From Actinomycetes bacterium (GTDB lineage Bacteria > Actinomycetota > Acidimicrobiia > Acidimicrobiales > Microtrichaceae), in contig JAFAFZ010000267.1 in assembly GCA_023423215.1 (NCBI GenBank), positions 1 through 15,275 on the forward strand: a stretch of 15,275 nucleotides of DNA, read 5' to 3'. Positions 1-7,312 of this stretch are shown here, in pieces (the stretch's first letter is position 1; every line of letters starts with the position of its first letter). The position numbers and the translations under genes are program-made. The notes beneath the pieces are model-generated. The model ran no database searches. It saw only the letters and a list, made by a program, of their open reading frames with translations, and was not told the origin of the DNA.

Positions 1-1
1 G

Positions 2-472
2 GCGATCGCCTACGACGCGACCGGGCCCGTCATCACCCCGTCCCCGAACCCGGCGACGATGCCGTGGTCGCCCACTCCGGTGACGATCTCGTTCTCCTGC
101 TCGGACCCCGCCGGCGTCGCGTCGTGCCCCGCACCCGTGACGTACGGAGAAGGTCAGGCCACCTGGGTGTCCGCCACCGACGGCGACGGCAACGTGTCCT
201 CCCTCGCCGTGGTGCCGCGCGTCGACTCGACACCGCCGGTCATCCAGGTGACCGGCAACGGCCGAACGTTCCGGCGCGACGAGCTGATGCAGTTCGCGTG
301 CGACGCATGGGACGACCGCTCCGGGCTCGCCCGTGTCTCGGGCGACACCTGCCCTGCGTGGGGGACGCCGGCATCAGACCTGGGTGTGGGCACCCACACC
401 TTCCAGCTGGGTGCGGTCGACTGGGCGGGCAACGTCTCGGTCGTCGCAGCGACGCTCACGATCGTCAAGTAG
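2..472 (+). CDS. C-terminal part of an exported Ig-like repeat protein (5' truncated)
   Basis: Reading frame open from the window's first bases to TAG at 470-472 (156 residues visible); the real start lies upstream, and the internal ATG at 59 is not a start because homology to the neighbour continues before it. The visible part holds two Ig/HYR-like domains of about 75 residues. Each has a cysteine pair (FSCSD...ASCPAP in the first, FACDAWDDRSG...DTCPAW in the second) and a closing strand such as VDWAGNVS. Aligned by eye it is roughly 70% identical to the C-terminus of the next gene, including GPVITPS, ATMPWSP, PVTYGEGQ and GNGRTFRRDE, so the two are tandem paralogues. The protein ends in TIVK with no LPxTG motif or membrane anchor, so it is probably secreted. 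Function unknown; adhesion or surface binding is only a family-level guess. The next gene starts 28 bases later, probably co-transcribed. Confidence 0.8.
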   Translation, partial: AIAYDATGPVITPSPNPATMPWSPTPVTISFSCSDPAGVASCPAPVTYGEGQATWVSATDGDGNVSSLAVVPRVDSTPPVIQVTGNGRTFRRDELMQFACDAWDDRSGLARVSGDTCPAWGTPASDLGVGTHTFQLGAVDWAGNVSVVAATLTIVK

Positions 473-487
473 GCGCTCGGACTCGTC

Positions 488-497
488 GAGGAGAAGG
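488..497 (+). promoter_or_regulatory. Shine-Dalgarno site deciding the start of the second repeat-protein gene
   Basis: GAGGAGAAGG lies in the 28-base gap between the tandem genes. Its AGGAG core ends 7 bases before the GTG at 501, whereas the in-frame ATG at 531 has nothing similar in front of it. This favours GTG 501 as the start. Confidence 0.6.
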
Positions 498-500
498 GCT

Positions 501-2333
501 GTGCTGTTGCGACACGCGAGTTCGAGCTTCATGCGGCGGCGGAGCGTCGTCCTCGTCGGCGTCGCCCTCGTCGCGGCGTTGTCGGTCTGGACCGCGCCGT
601 CGAGCGTGTCGGCGGACCCTTCGTACGGGTCGATCTCAGGGACCGTCCGGGGTCCTGACGGCCAGCCGCTCGGACCCGCGTCCGGCATGTGCGTCAAGGC
701 CGGCACGCAGGACTGGTCGGAGCTCGAGCCCGACGGGACCTACCTCATCGACGGCCTGCCGCCCGACTCCTACGGCGTGTCGTTCTCGCCGTGCCACTAC
801 GGCGACTCGGTCGACTACGCGCCGGAGTTCTACCCGAACCTCCACTCACCCGACGCCGCCGAGTCGGGTCAGCTGCCGAACGTCGTGGTCGTGGCCGGCC
901 AGACGACCAGCGGCATCGACGCGCAGCTCGAACTCGCCGGAGGACTGGCCCTCACGATCGTCGACGGCGGCGGCAACCCTCGTGACGACCTCTGCGTCAC
1001 CGCGTGGGCGAGCCGTGAGCGCGCCGTGCGCCACACGGTCGGACGCTTCGGCCAGTCCTTCTACGCGAGGACCGGAGCAGACGGTCTCGCCGAGCTCACC
1101 GGGCTGCCGCCGGACAGCTACACCTACGAGGTCCGGGTGTGCGACCACCTCGAGCAGCTCGACCTGACACGCGTCCAGTTCTCGGGCGGCGGATTCACGC
1201 GCAGCGGCGCCGTGCCGGTGCAGGTCCAGGACGGCCAGGTGCGCGCGCAGGCCGTCGAGATGGCGGCGGGTGCCGTCCTCACCGGCACGGTCACCCACGA
1301 GGGTGAGCCCTGGACGAACGCTGGTGTCGGCTACTCGACCTCTCGATACGGCGTCTGGTGCGCACCGGTCGAGCCCGACGGCACCTACCGCATCGAGGGG
1401 CTCGTGCCCGAGCCCGTGTACGTGGTCGCCTGCGACATGTCCGATCCGATGGTGCGGGTGCAGCCCACCTGGTTCCCCGACGCAGCGTCCAGCTTCACCG
1501 CGTCTGCCGTGGCGCTCCAGGCCGGCCAGACCTGGAGTGCGGACCTCGAACTGAAGCCGAAGGGCTACAGCAGGTCGTTCATCATCACCGGTCTGCCCTC
1601 GTCCACCGCGCCGGGGTGCGGAGTGCGGGTCCGGTCGACCGAGGGCGCGACGTGGACCGTGCCGATCCGTCCAGCGGACACGCCGGGCGTGTACGTGGCC
1701 GACGCAGCGGCTCCCGACACCGGCATCGAGATCTACGCGCAGCTGTGGTGCAACGGGCAGCGAGCAGGGATCTCACAGGAGGCGACTGACGCGACGCCGC
1801 AGTTCAACCGCCAGTGGCACTCTTCCAACGGCGGCTACCCGAGCAACCAGGTCGACCACATCCGCTACGACGTCTCGGGTCCGGTCATCACGCCCTCGCA
1901 GGATCCGGCCACCATGCCGTGGTCCCCGGTCCCGGTGACCATCAGCTTCTCCTGTTCCGACAGCGGATCGGGCGTTGCGTCCTGTCCGGCGCCGGTGACC
2001 TACGGCGAAGGCCAGAGCAGCTGGGTCTCTGCGACCGATCGGGACGGTCACGTCACCTGGCTGCACGTCGCACCGCGCATCGACACGGCACCGCCGGTGA
2101 TCCAGATCACGGGGAACGGTCGGACCTTCCGCCGTGACGAGCCGATGCAGTTCGCGTGCGACGTGTGGGACGAGCGGTCCGGCGTCGGAGGCTCGAACCG
2201 CTACGTGTGCCCGGAGTGGGGGGCCCTCGGGTCGTCGCTCGGCGAGGGCACCCACACGTTCGTCATCGGCGCCGTCGACTGGGCCGGCAACGTCACCCAG
2301 CCGGTCGTCGCGACGGTGACCATCGTCAAGTAG
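501..2333 (+). CDS. secreted multi-domain protein with carboxypeptidase-regulatory-like and Ig-like repeats
   Basis: Encodes 610 residues from GTG 501, chosen for its Shine-Dalgarno; ATG 531 is the alternative and keeps the signal peptide. Residues 12-38 form a signal peptide: RRR, a hydrophobic core, and a likely cut after SVSA. Residues about 43-350 hold three repeats of the carboxypeptidase-regulatory/SpaA type, recognisable from strands such as SISGTVRGPDGQPLG, LTGTVTHEGEPW and the recurring EPDGTY..IDGLPPDSY pattern. About 354-450 is a less clear beta-rich domain. About 456-610 are two Ig/HYR-like domains with paired cysteines, shared with the upstream gene. There is no sorting signal, C-terminal helix or catalytic motif, so a soluble secreted or loosely attached surface protein is likely. 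Such repeats are structural or adhesive in other proteins; the ligand cannot be inferred. It is the second of at least two tandem paralogues and is followed by a strong hairpin at 2368-2388. Confidence 0.85.
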   Translation: MLLRHASSSFMRRRSVVLVGVALVAALSVWTAPSSVSADPSYGSISGTVRGPDGQPLGPASGMCVKAGTQDWSELEPDGTYLIDGLPPDSYGVSFSPCHYGDSVDYAPEFYPNLHSPDAAESGQLPNVVVVAGQTTSGIDAQLELAGGLALTIVDGGGNPRDDLCVTAWASRERAVRHTVGRFGQSFYARTGADGLAELTGLPPDSYTYEVRVCDHLEQLDLTRVQFSGGGFTRSGAVPVQVQDGQVRAQAVEMAAGAVLTGTVTHEGEPWTNAGVGYSTSRYGVWCAPVEPDGTYRIEGLVPEPVYVVACDMSDPMVRVQPTWFPDAASSFTASAVALQAGQTWSADLELKPKGYSRSFIITGLPSSTAPGCGVRVRSTEGATWTVPIRPADTPGVYVADAAAPDTGIEIYAQLWCNGQRAGISQEATDATPQFNRQWHSSNGGYPSNQVDHIRYDVSGPVITPSQDPATMPWSPVPVTISFSCSDSGSGVASCPAPVTYGEGQSSWVSATDRDGHVTWLHVAPRIDTAPPVIQITGNGRTFRRDEPMQFACDVWDERSGVGGSNRYVCPEWGALGSSLGEGTHTFVIGAVDWAGNVTQPVVATVTIVK

Positions 2334-2367
2334 CGGAGGCCCGCACTCGGGACCTTCGGCCCTGCCG

Positions 2368-2388
2368 GTCGCCGTCTCCAACGGCGAC
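2368..2388 (+). terminator. hairpin between the repeat-protein genes and the small membrane-protein gene
   Basis: GTCGCCGT (2368-2375) and ACGGCGAC (2381-2388) form a perfect 8-bp stem with a 5-base loop, 35 bases after the stop at 2333. No U-run follows, so it would be a U-less terminator of the kind reported in high-GC actinobacteria. Because it ends 9 bases before the ATG at 2398, it could instead be a leader hairpin restricting translation of the next gene. Confidence 0.4.
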
Positions 2389-2397
2389 GATCGAGCC

Positions 2398-2856
2398 ATG
2401 GGCGTGATGACCGGGTTCGAGCAGGTTCGTCGCAGCGAGCGAACGGTCCGGCAGCCACCGGTGCACCCCGGCGGCCGTCGCACGGGCGCCTCACTCGTGA
2501 CGCTGGTGGTGCTCGAACTGCTGCTGGCGCTCGCCGCCGTCGGCGGCGCGATCGCACTGGCGACCGACGCGATCGACCTCGGGGCGAGCACCGCCGAGCT
2601 GCCGTTCGGCTCGCCCGTGTTCGCAGCGTGCGCGCTGCTGGTCGTCAACGCCGTCCTGCCCACGATCGTCGCGATCGGGGCGTTGCGTCGCGCGACGTGG
2701 GCCGACGGCGGGCACGTCGTGGTCGGCCTGGCGCTGGCCGGGTGGATCCTCGTCCAGGTCGCGTTCATCGGTTGGGTTTCGTGGCTCCAGACCGGCTGCC
2801 TCGTCTACGGCGTGGCCATCGCCGGTCTCGGGACGTGGCGCCTGCTCGACCGCTGA
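2398..2856 (+). CDS. small four-helix integral membrane protein, function unknown
   Basis: Encodes 152 residues. The first 30 are basic and hydrophilic, then four hydrophobic segments follow at about 31-55, 73-96, 104-124 and 130-150. The long stretches of Leu, Val and Ala and a short C-terminal tail (WRLLDR) are typical of a small inner-membrane protein. I recognise no family motif, catalytic residue or metal site. ATG 2398 is the longest credible start; ATG 2407 is in frame and equally possible, and neither has a clear Shine-Dalgarno. The hairpin 2368-2388 separates it from the secreted-protein genes, and 132 bases with candidate regulatory sites separate it from narK. It is therefore probably its own short transcription unit. 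Nothing in the sequence ties it to nitrate metabolism. Confidence 0.7.
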   Translation: MGVMTGFEQVRRSERTVRQPPVHPGGRRTGASLVTLVVLELLLALAAVGGAIALATDAIDLGASTAELPFGSPVFAACALLVVNAVLPTIVAIGALRRATWADGGHVVVGLALAGWILVQVAFIGWVSWLQTGCLVYGVAIAGLGTWRLLDR

Positions 2857-2900
2857 CCCTGCGAACCCTCACACGGGGCCGAGCGGCCCGTGAGCGGGCT

Positions 2901-2938
2901 GTCGCACGAACGACCCAGGACGGCAACAGGTGGGCAAC
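2901..2938 (+). promoter_or_regulatory. candidate GlnR/NnaR-type operator upstream of narK (11-bp direct repeats)
   Basis: Four five-base elements lie in 11-bp register: GTCGC (2901-2905), GACCC (2912-2916), GCAAC (2923-2927) and GCAAC (2934-2938). The last two extend to an exact GGCAAC direct repeat. The spacing equals the known actinobacterial GlnR box (GTnAC-n6-GAAAC repeated); the bases match about 13 of 18 defined positions. In GC-rich DNA this is suggestive only. The array ends 10 bases before a -10-like hexamer, where an OmpR-type activator would be expected to bind. Confidence 0.35.
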
Positions 2939-2948
2939 CGCCCCTCCG

Positions 2949-2954
2949 TACCGT
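2949..2954 (+). promoter_or_regulatory. candidate -10 element of the nitrate operon
   Basis: TACCGT fits the TAnnnT core of a housekeeping -10 element. It lies 10 bases after the direct-repeat array and would place the transcript start near 2961. That gives a leader of roughly 28 bases containing the Shine-Dalgarno GAGGAG at 2975-2980. No recognisable -35 is present, as expected for an activator-dependent promoter. Confidence 0.3.
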
Positions 2955-2988
2955 CGCCGGCATCGCCTTCCCCCGAGGAGATCCGGCC

Positions 2989-4449
2989 ATGACGCTCACG
3001 TCCCCGCCCACCACCACCGACCCTCCGGACCCGCTCGTCGTCGTCGACGCGACCGCAGGCGTCGCGCCGACCGGCGCTGCCGCCGGCGCCGTCCCAAGCT
3101 CCACCACCACGGCCCCCGCGCGGCGCGGTGGTCGTTGGATCGACGACTGGGATCCCGAGGATGCGGCCTCCTGGGAGGCGTCGGGAGCCCGGACCGCACG
3201 GCGCAACCTCGCCTTCTCGATCCTGTCCGAGCACGTCGGCTTCTCGATCTGGAGCATGTGGTCGGTGCTCGTGCTGTTCCTCGGCCCCGAGTACGGCTTC
3301 ACCCCGTCGCAGAAGTTCATGCTGACGACCGTGCCCGTCGCGGTCGGCGCAGCGATCCGGATCCCCTACACCTTCGCCGTCGCACGGTTCGGCGGACGGA
3401 ACTTCACGATCGTCTCCTCCGCGACGCTGCTGCTGCCGGCCCTGGCGACCGCGGCGGTGCTGCGGCCGGGCGTGGCGTTCTCGACGCTCCTCGCCGTCTC
3501 GGCGCTCGCTGGCATCGGCGGCGGCAACTTCTCCTCGTCGATGTCCAACATCGACGGGTTCTACCCGCAGCGGCTCAAGGGGTGGGCGCTCGGCCTGAAC
3601 GCCGGCGGGGGCAACATCGGCGTCGCCGGGGTCCAGCTCGTCGGGCTGATCGTGCTGGCGACCGCGGGCGCAGCCCACCCCCGGCTCGTGATCGCCGCGT
3701 ACGTCCCGCTCATCGTGCTGTCCACGCTGTGCGCCGCCCGGTGGATGGACAACCTGGGCACCGCCACCAACGACAAGGGCGCGATGCGGGCCGTGCTGCG
3801 CATCCCCCACAGCGGCGTGATCCTCGCGCTCTACGTGGGCACCTTCGGCTCGTTCATCGGGTTCGGCTTCGCGTTCGGCCAGGTGCTGTCGATCCAGTTC
3901 CCCGACCACTTCGCCACGGCCTCGGACGTCGCCCGACTCGCCATCCTCGGGCCGCTGGTCGGCTCGCTGATCCGCCCGATCGGGGGGAGGCTGGCCGACC
4001 GCTTCGGCGGCGCAGCGGTCACGCTCGTCGTCTTCCTCGTGATGTTCGCCGGCGCCGGTGTGGTGCTGCTCGCCTCGCTGCAGGAGTCGCTGCCGCTGTT
4101 CATCGTCGCCTTCACGCTGCTGTTCGTGCTGAGCGGTCTGGGCAACGGCTCGGTCTACAAGATGATCCCGTCGGTCTTCCGATCGCTGTCCGTCAGGGCC
4201 GTCGACGAGGGGCAGCCGGCGGCCGAGGCCGCAGCCGTCGCCACCCGCCGCAGCCGAGCGCTCATCGGGCTGGGCGGCGCGGTCGGGGCGTTCGGCGGCG
4301 TGCTGGTGAACCTGGCGCTGCGCCAGTCGTTCCTGGGGGCGGGCGACGGCAACGGCGCCTACGTCGGGTTCATGACCTACTACCTGGCCGCAGCGGCGCT
4401 CACCTGGTTCGCCTACGTGCGTGCCGGCCGCGCCCTGGACGGGGTGTGA
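2989..4449 (+). CDS. narK: NarK-type nitrate/nitrite transporter (major facilitator superfamily)
   Basis: Encodes 486 residues. ATG 2989 is chosen because GAGGAG (2975-2980) sits 8 bases upstream; an upstream GTG at 2890 would add 33 unlikely residues and run through the operator region. It is a twelve-helix transporter of the nitrate/nitrite porter family. Both family signatures are visible: GGGNFSSSMSNIDGFYP followed by LKGWALGLNAGGGNIGV at about residues 177-211, and GLGNGSVYKMIPSVF at about 383-397. A loop signature, RPIGGRLADRFGG, lies between the halves. The first 45 residues are a Thr/Pro/Ala-rich extension, followed by a region (RWIDDWDPEDAASWE, RTARRNLAFSILSEH) typical of actinobacterial NarK before helix 1. 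It is the first gene of the operon, with nirB starting within six bases of its stop. Likely role: nitrate uptake and perhaps nitrite export. Direction and coupling ion cannot be read from sequence. Confidence 0.95.
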   Translation: MTLTSPPTTTDPPDPLVVVDATAGVAPTGAAAGAVPSSTTTAPARRGGRWIDDWDPEDAASWEASGARTARRNLAFSILSEHVGFSIWSMWSVLVLFLGPEYGFTPSQKFMLTTVPVAVGAAIRIPYTFAVARFGGRNFTIVSSATLLLPALATAAVLRPGVAFSTLLAVSALAGIGGGNFSSSMSNIDGFYPQRLKGWALGLNAGGGNIGVAGVQLVGLIVLATAGAAHPRLVIAAYVPLIVLSTLCAARWMDNLGTATNDKGAMRAVLRIPHSGVILALYVGTFGSFIGFGFAFGQVLSIQFPDHFATASDVARLAILGPLVGSLIRPIGGRLADRFGGAAVTLVVFLVMFAGAGVVLLASLQESLPLFIVAFTLLFVLSGLGNGSVYKMIPSVFRSLSVRAVDEGQPAAEAAAVATRRSRALIGLGGAVGAFGGVLVNLALRQSFLGAGDGNGAYVGFMTYYLAAAALTWFAYVRAGRALDGV

Positions 4450-4454
4450 TCGCC

Positions 4455-6941
4455 ATGGCGACCACATCCCCCTCGACCGTGCTCGTGGTCGGCAACGGCA
4501 TGGTCGGCCACCGCTTCGTCGAGCTCGCGCTCGAGCGGGGCCTCGGCTCCACCCACCGGCTCGTGGTCGTGGGGGAGGAGCGCCGCCGGGCCTACGACCG
4601 GGTGCACCTGTCCTCGTTGTTCGACGGCGCGGACGCGGAGGACCTGGCGCTCGGTGACGGCACCGTCTACGACGACCCGGCGGTCGAACTGGTGCTCGGC
4701 GACCCCGTGGTCGAGCTCGACTGCGGCGCTCGGCGCGCGGTCCTGGGTTCCGGGCGGACCGTCGACTTCGACGTGTGCGTGCTGGCCACCGGCTCGGCGC
4801 CGTTCGTGCCGCCGATCCCCGGCACGGACGCCGAGGGCGTGTTCGTGTACCGCACGATCGACGACCTCGACGCCATGGGGGCGTGGGCCGCGGGCTGTCG
4901 TCGTGGCGCCGTGGTCGGCGGAGGGCTGCTCGGGCTCGAGGCAGCGAACGCGCTGCGCCTGCTCGGCGTCGAGACCTCGGTGGTGGAGTTCGCGCCACGC
5001 CTGATGGCCGTGCAGCTCGACGAGGGCGGCGGCCGGGCACTACGACGCCACGTCACCGACCTGGGCATCGAGGTGCACACGGGACGGGCCGCGGCCGAGG
5101 TGCTCCTGCATCCGGACGGGCGGGTGGCGGGACTCGGGTTCGCCGACCACCCCGATCTGGACGCCGACATGGTCGTGTTCGCGGCCGGCATCCGTCCACG
5201 GGACCAGCTCGCGCGGGACGCGGGTCTGGAGGTCGGCGAACGCGGCGGCGTCGTGGTGGACGACCGCTGCGCGACCTCGGCAACCGGCGTCTTCGCGATC
5301 GGTGAGGTCGCCTGCCACGACGGCCGGGGCTACGGCCTCGTGGCACCCGGATACGCGATGGCCGAGACCGTCGCCGACGTCCTGGCCGGAGGGTCCCGGC
5401 GCTTCACCGGCGCGGATCTGTCGACGAAGCTCAAGCTGCTCGGCGTCGAGGTCGCCTCCGTCGGCGATCCCCACGCGGACGGCGACGAGGTGGTCGTCGC
5501 GGATCCGGTCGCCGGACTGTGGCAGAAGGTGGTGCTCGGCGACGACGGCGCGGTGCTCGGTGCCGTGCTGGTGGGCGACAGCTCGCCGTTCGCCCGGCTC
5601 GCCGCGTGTGCACGTGGCGAGCTCGCGGTGCCGGACGTGCTCGAGGTGCTGCGGCCGGGTGGCGAGGCACCGGGCGGGGCCGACCTGCCCGACGGCGTCG
5701 GTGTGTGCTCGTGCCACAACGTCTCGGCGGGAGCGATCCGGTCCGCGGTGGTCGAGGGCTGCGACACGGTCGGCGAGGTGAAGGCCTGCACCAAGGCGGG
5801 CACGGGATGCGGCTCGTGCGTCCCGGTGCTCCAGGAGCTCATCGACGCGCAGATGGTCGCCGCCGGGCGCACCGTCGAGAAGCGCCTTTGCGCGCACTTC
5901 GCGATGACCCGCCCCGAGCTCTACGAGGTGCTGCGCCTGACGGGCATCCGCACCTTCGCCGAGCTGATCGACCGGCACGGGACCGGACGGGGCTGCGAGA
6001 TCTGCAAGCCGACCGTCGCGGGCATGTTCGCCTCGCTCGGCTCGGGCTACATCCTCGACGGCGAGCAGGCCAGCCTGCAGGACTCCAACGACCACTTCCT
6101 GGCGAACATCCAGCGCGACGGCACCTACTCGGTCGTGCCTCGGGTGCCGGGCGGCGAGATCACGCCGCAGCAGCTGATCGTGATCGGCGAGGTGGCCCGG
6201 GACTTCGACCTCTACACGAAGATCACGGGCGGCCAGCGCATCGACCTGTTCGGTGCTCGTGTCGAGCAGCTGCCCGACATCTGGCGGCGGCTCGTCGAGG
6301 TCGGCCTGGAGTCGGGCCAGGCGTACGGCAAGTCGGTGCGCACCGTGAAGTCGTGCGTCGGTGACACCTGGTGCCGCTACGGCGTCCAGGACTCGACCAG
6401 CCTCGCGATCGACCTGGAGTTGCGCTACCGCGGCCTGCGGGCTCCCCACAAGATCAAGTTCGCGGTCTCCGGCTGTGCCCGCGAGTGCGCCGAGGCCCAG
6501 GGCAAGGACGTCGGCGTGATCGCGACGGAGCGGGGGTGGAACCTCTACGTCGGCGGCAACGGCGGCATGCGCCCCGCGCACGCGGAGCTGCTCGCCGAGG
6601 ACCTCTCGACGCCCGAGCTCATCTCGACCATCGACCGCTACCTCATGTGGTACGTGCGCACGGCCGAGCGCCTGGAGCGCACGGCGACCTGGCAGCGCAA
6701 GCTGCCCGGCGGGATGGACTTCGTCCGGAGGGTGGTGCTCGACGACGAGCTCGGCCTGGCCGCCGAGCTCGAGGCCGACATGGTCCGCCACGTCGCCGAC
6801 TACCGCTGCGAGTGGACCGAGACCCTGGAGCGTCCGGACCGCCTCGCCCGCTTCGTCTCCTTCGTCAACACCCCCGAACCCGATCCCACCGTGACCCGCG
6901 TCGAGCTGCGCGGGCAGCGCATCCCGGAGCCCGCACAGTGA
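4455..6941 (+). CDS. nirB: assimilatory nitrite reductase (NADH), large subunit
   Basis: Encodes 828 residues, near the usual NirB length. NirB passes electrons from NAD(P)H through FAD and iron-sulfur clusters to siroheme, reducing nitrite to ammonium in the cytoplasm. Visible parts: FAD-binding GNGMVG (13-18); NAD-binding VVGGGLLG (153-160); a BFD-type [2Fe-2S] domain with Cys418, Cys420, Cys452 and Cys455; a second BFD-like segment ending GCEICKP near residue 518; and the sulfite/nitrite reductase half. The siroheme/[4Fe-4S] ligands are Cys634 and Cys640 (SCVGDTWC), then Cys674 and Cys678 (GCARECAE). All expected ligands are present, so it should be active. ATG 4455 is preferred; GTG 4446 in the same frame would give a GTGA overlap with narK and is the main alternative. 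The open frame continues back to 2628 only as a shadow of narK. nirD overlaps its stop by four bases. Confidence 0.96.
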   Translation: MATTSPSTVLVVGNGMVGHRFVELALERGLGSTHRLVVVGEERRRAYDRVHLSSLFDGADAEDLALGDGTVYDDPAVELVLGDPVVELDCGARRAVLGSGRTVDFDVCVLATGSAPFVPPIPGTDAEGVFVYRTIDDLDAMGAWAAGCRRGAVVGGGLLGLEAANALRLLGVETSVVEFAPRLMAVQLDEGGGRALRRHVTDLGIEVHTGRAAAEVLLHPDGRVAGLGFADHPDLDADMVVFAAGIRPRDQLARDAGLEVGERGGVVVDDRCATSATGVFAIGEVACHDGRGYGLVAPGYAMAETVADVLAGGSRRFTGADLSTKLKLLGVEVASVGDPHADGDEVVVADPVAGLWQKVVLGDDGAVLGAVLVGDSSPFARLAACARGELAVPDVLEVLRPGGEAPGGADLPDGVGVCSCHNVSAGAIRSAVVEGCDTVGEVKACTKAGTGCGSCVPVLQELIDAQMVAAGRTVEKRLCAHFAMTRPELYEVLRLTGIRTFAELIDRHGTGRGCEICKPTVAGMFASLGSGYILDGEQASLQDSNDHFLANIQRDGTYSVVPRVPGGEITPQQLIVIGEVARDFDLYTKITGGQRIDLFGARVEQLPDIWRRLVEVGLESGQAYGKSVRTVKSCVGDTWCRYGVQDSTSLAIDLELRYRGLRAPHKIKFAVSGCARECAEAQGKDVGVIATERGWNLYVGGNGGMRPAHAELLAEDLSTPELISTIDRYLMWYVRTAERLERTATWQRKLPGGMDFVRRVVLDDELGLAAELEADMVRHVADYRCEWTETLERPDRLARFVSFVNTPEPDPTVTRVELRGQRIPEPAQ

Positions 6942-7312
6942 CCGTCATCGACGCCTCCTCCACCCTCGCCGTCGACGCCGGCACGTGGGTCCCGATCTGC
7001 CCGGTCGAGCGCCTCACCCCGGATCGCGGGGTCGCCGCCCTGGTCGACGGCCACGCCGTCGCTGTCTTCCTCCTCTCCTCGGACGAGCTCCACGCCTTGT
7101 CCAACGTCGAGCCGTTCACCGGGACGAGCGTGCTGAGCCGGGGCATCGTCGGCGAACTCGACGGGGTGCCGACCGTCGCGTCGCCGCTGCACAAGCAGCG
7201 CTTCGACCTGCGCAGCGGCCGGTGCCTCGACGTCGCGGACACGGCGGTGCCCACCTACTCGACGAAGCTCGTCGACGGCGTGGTGCACGTGGCGGTCGGG
7301 GGCGCCTCGTGA
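6938..7312 (+). CDS. nirD: nitrite reductase (NADH), small subunit
   Basis: Encodes 124 residues from GTG 6938, whose GTGA overlaps the nirB stop; the coupled overlap and the position of the conserved WVPICPVERLTP fix the start. NirD is a Rieske-fold partner of NirB. Family sequence is clear: NVEPFTG, VLSRGIVGELDG and SPLHKQRFDLRSGRCLD. As in other NirD proteins the Cys-x-His pairs of a true Rieske site are absent, so it should not bind a cluster. Length is typical. Its own stop overlaps the next gene's start by four bases, so translation of nirB, nirD, the anchor fusion and nitrate reductase is probably coupled. Confidence 0.95.
   Translation: MTVIDASSTLAVDAGTWVPICPVERLTPDRGVAALVDGHAVAVFLLSSDELHALSNVEPFTGTSVLSRGIVGELDGVPTVASPLHKQRFDLRSGRCLDVADTAVPTYSTKLVDGVVHVAVGGAS

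Noticed and set aside
64..1167. 367-codon plus-strand frame crossing both tandem genes
   Set aside because: Arg-rich frame-shadow of the two secreted-protein genes, no motif.
2890..2988. Upstream GTG start for narK
   Set aside because: It has no Shine-Dalgarno and would overlap the candidate operator, while ATG 2989 has GAGGAG at proper spacing.
2628..4454. N-terminal extension of nirB fused to upstream sequence
   Set aside because: The frame is merely open; its residues are a frameshifted shadow of the membrane protein and narK, and NirB homology begins at 4455.
2869..5040. 723-codon open frame on the minus strand opposite narK and nirB
   Set aside because: Its translation is Arg/Gly/Pro-rich without motifs and spans two clear genes; long antisense frames are normal in high-GC DNA.
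5040..6791. 583-codon minus-strand open frame opposite nirB
   Set aside because: nirB carries all its cofactor motifs in the other strand; the antisense product shows only His/Arg/Gly-rich low-complexity sequence.
6938..7312. NirD as a true Rieske protein
   Set aside because: The Cys-x-His ligand pairs are absent, as is usual for NirD; only the fold is shared.
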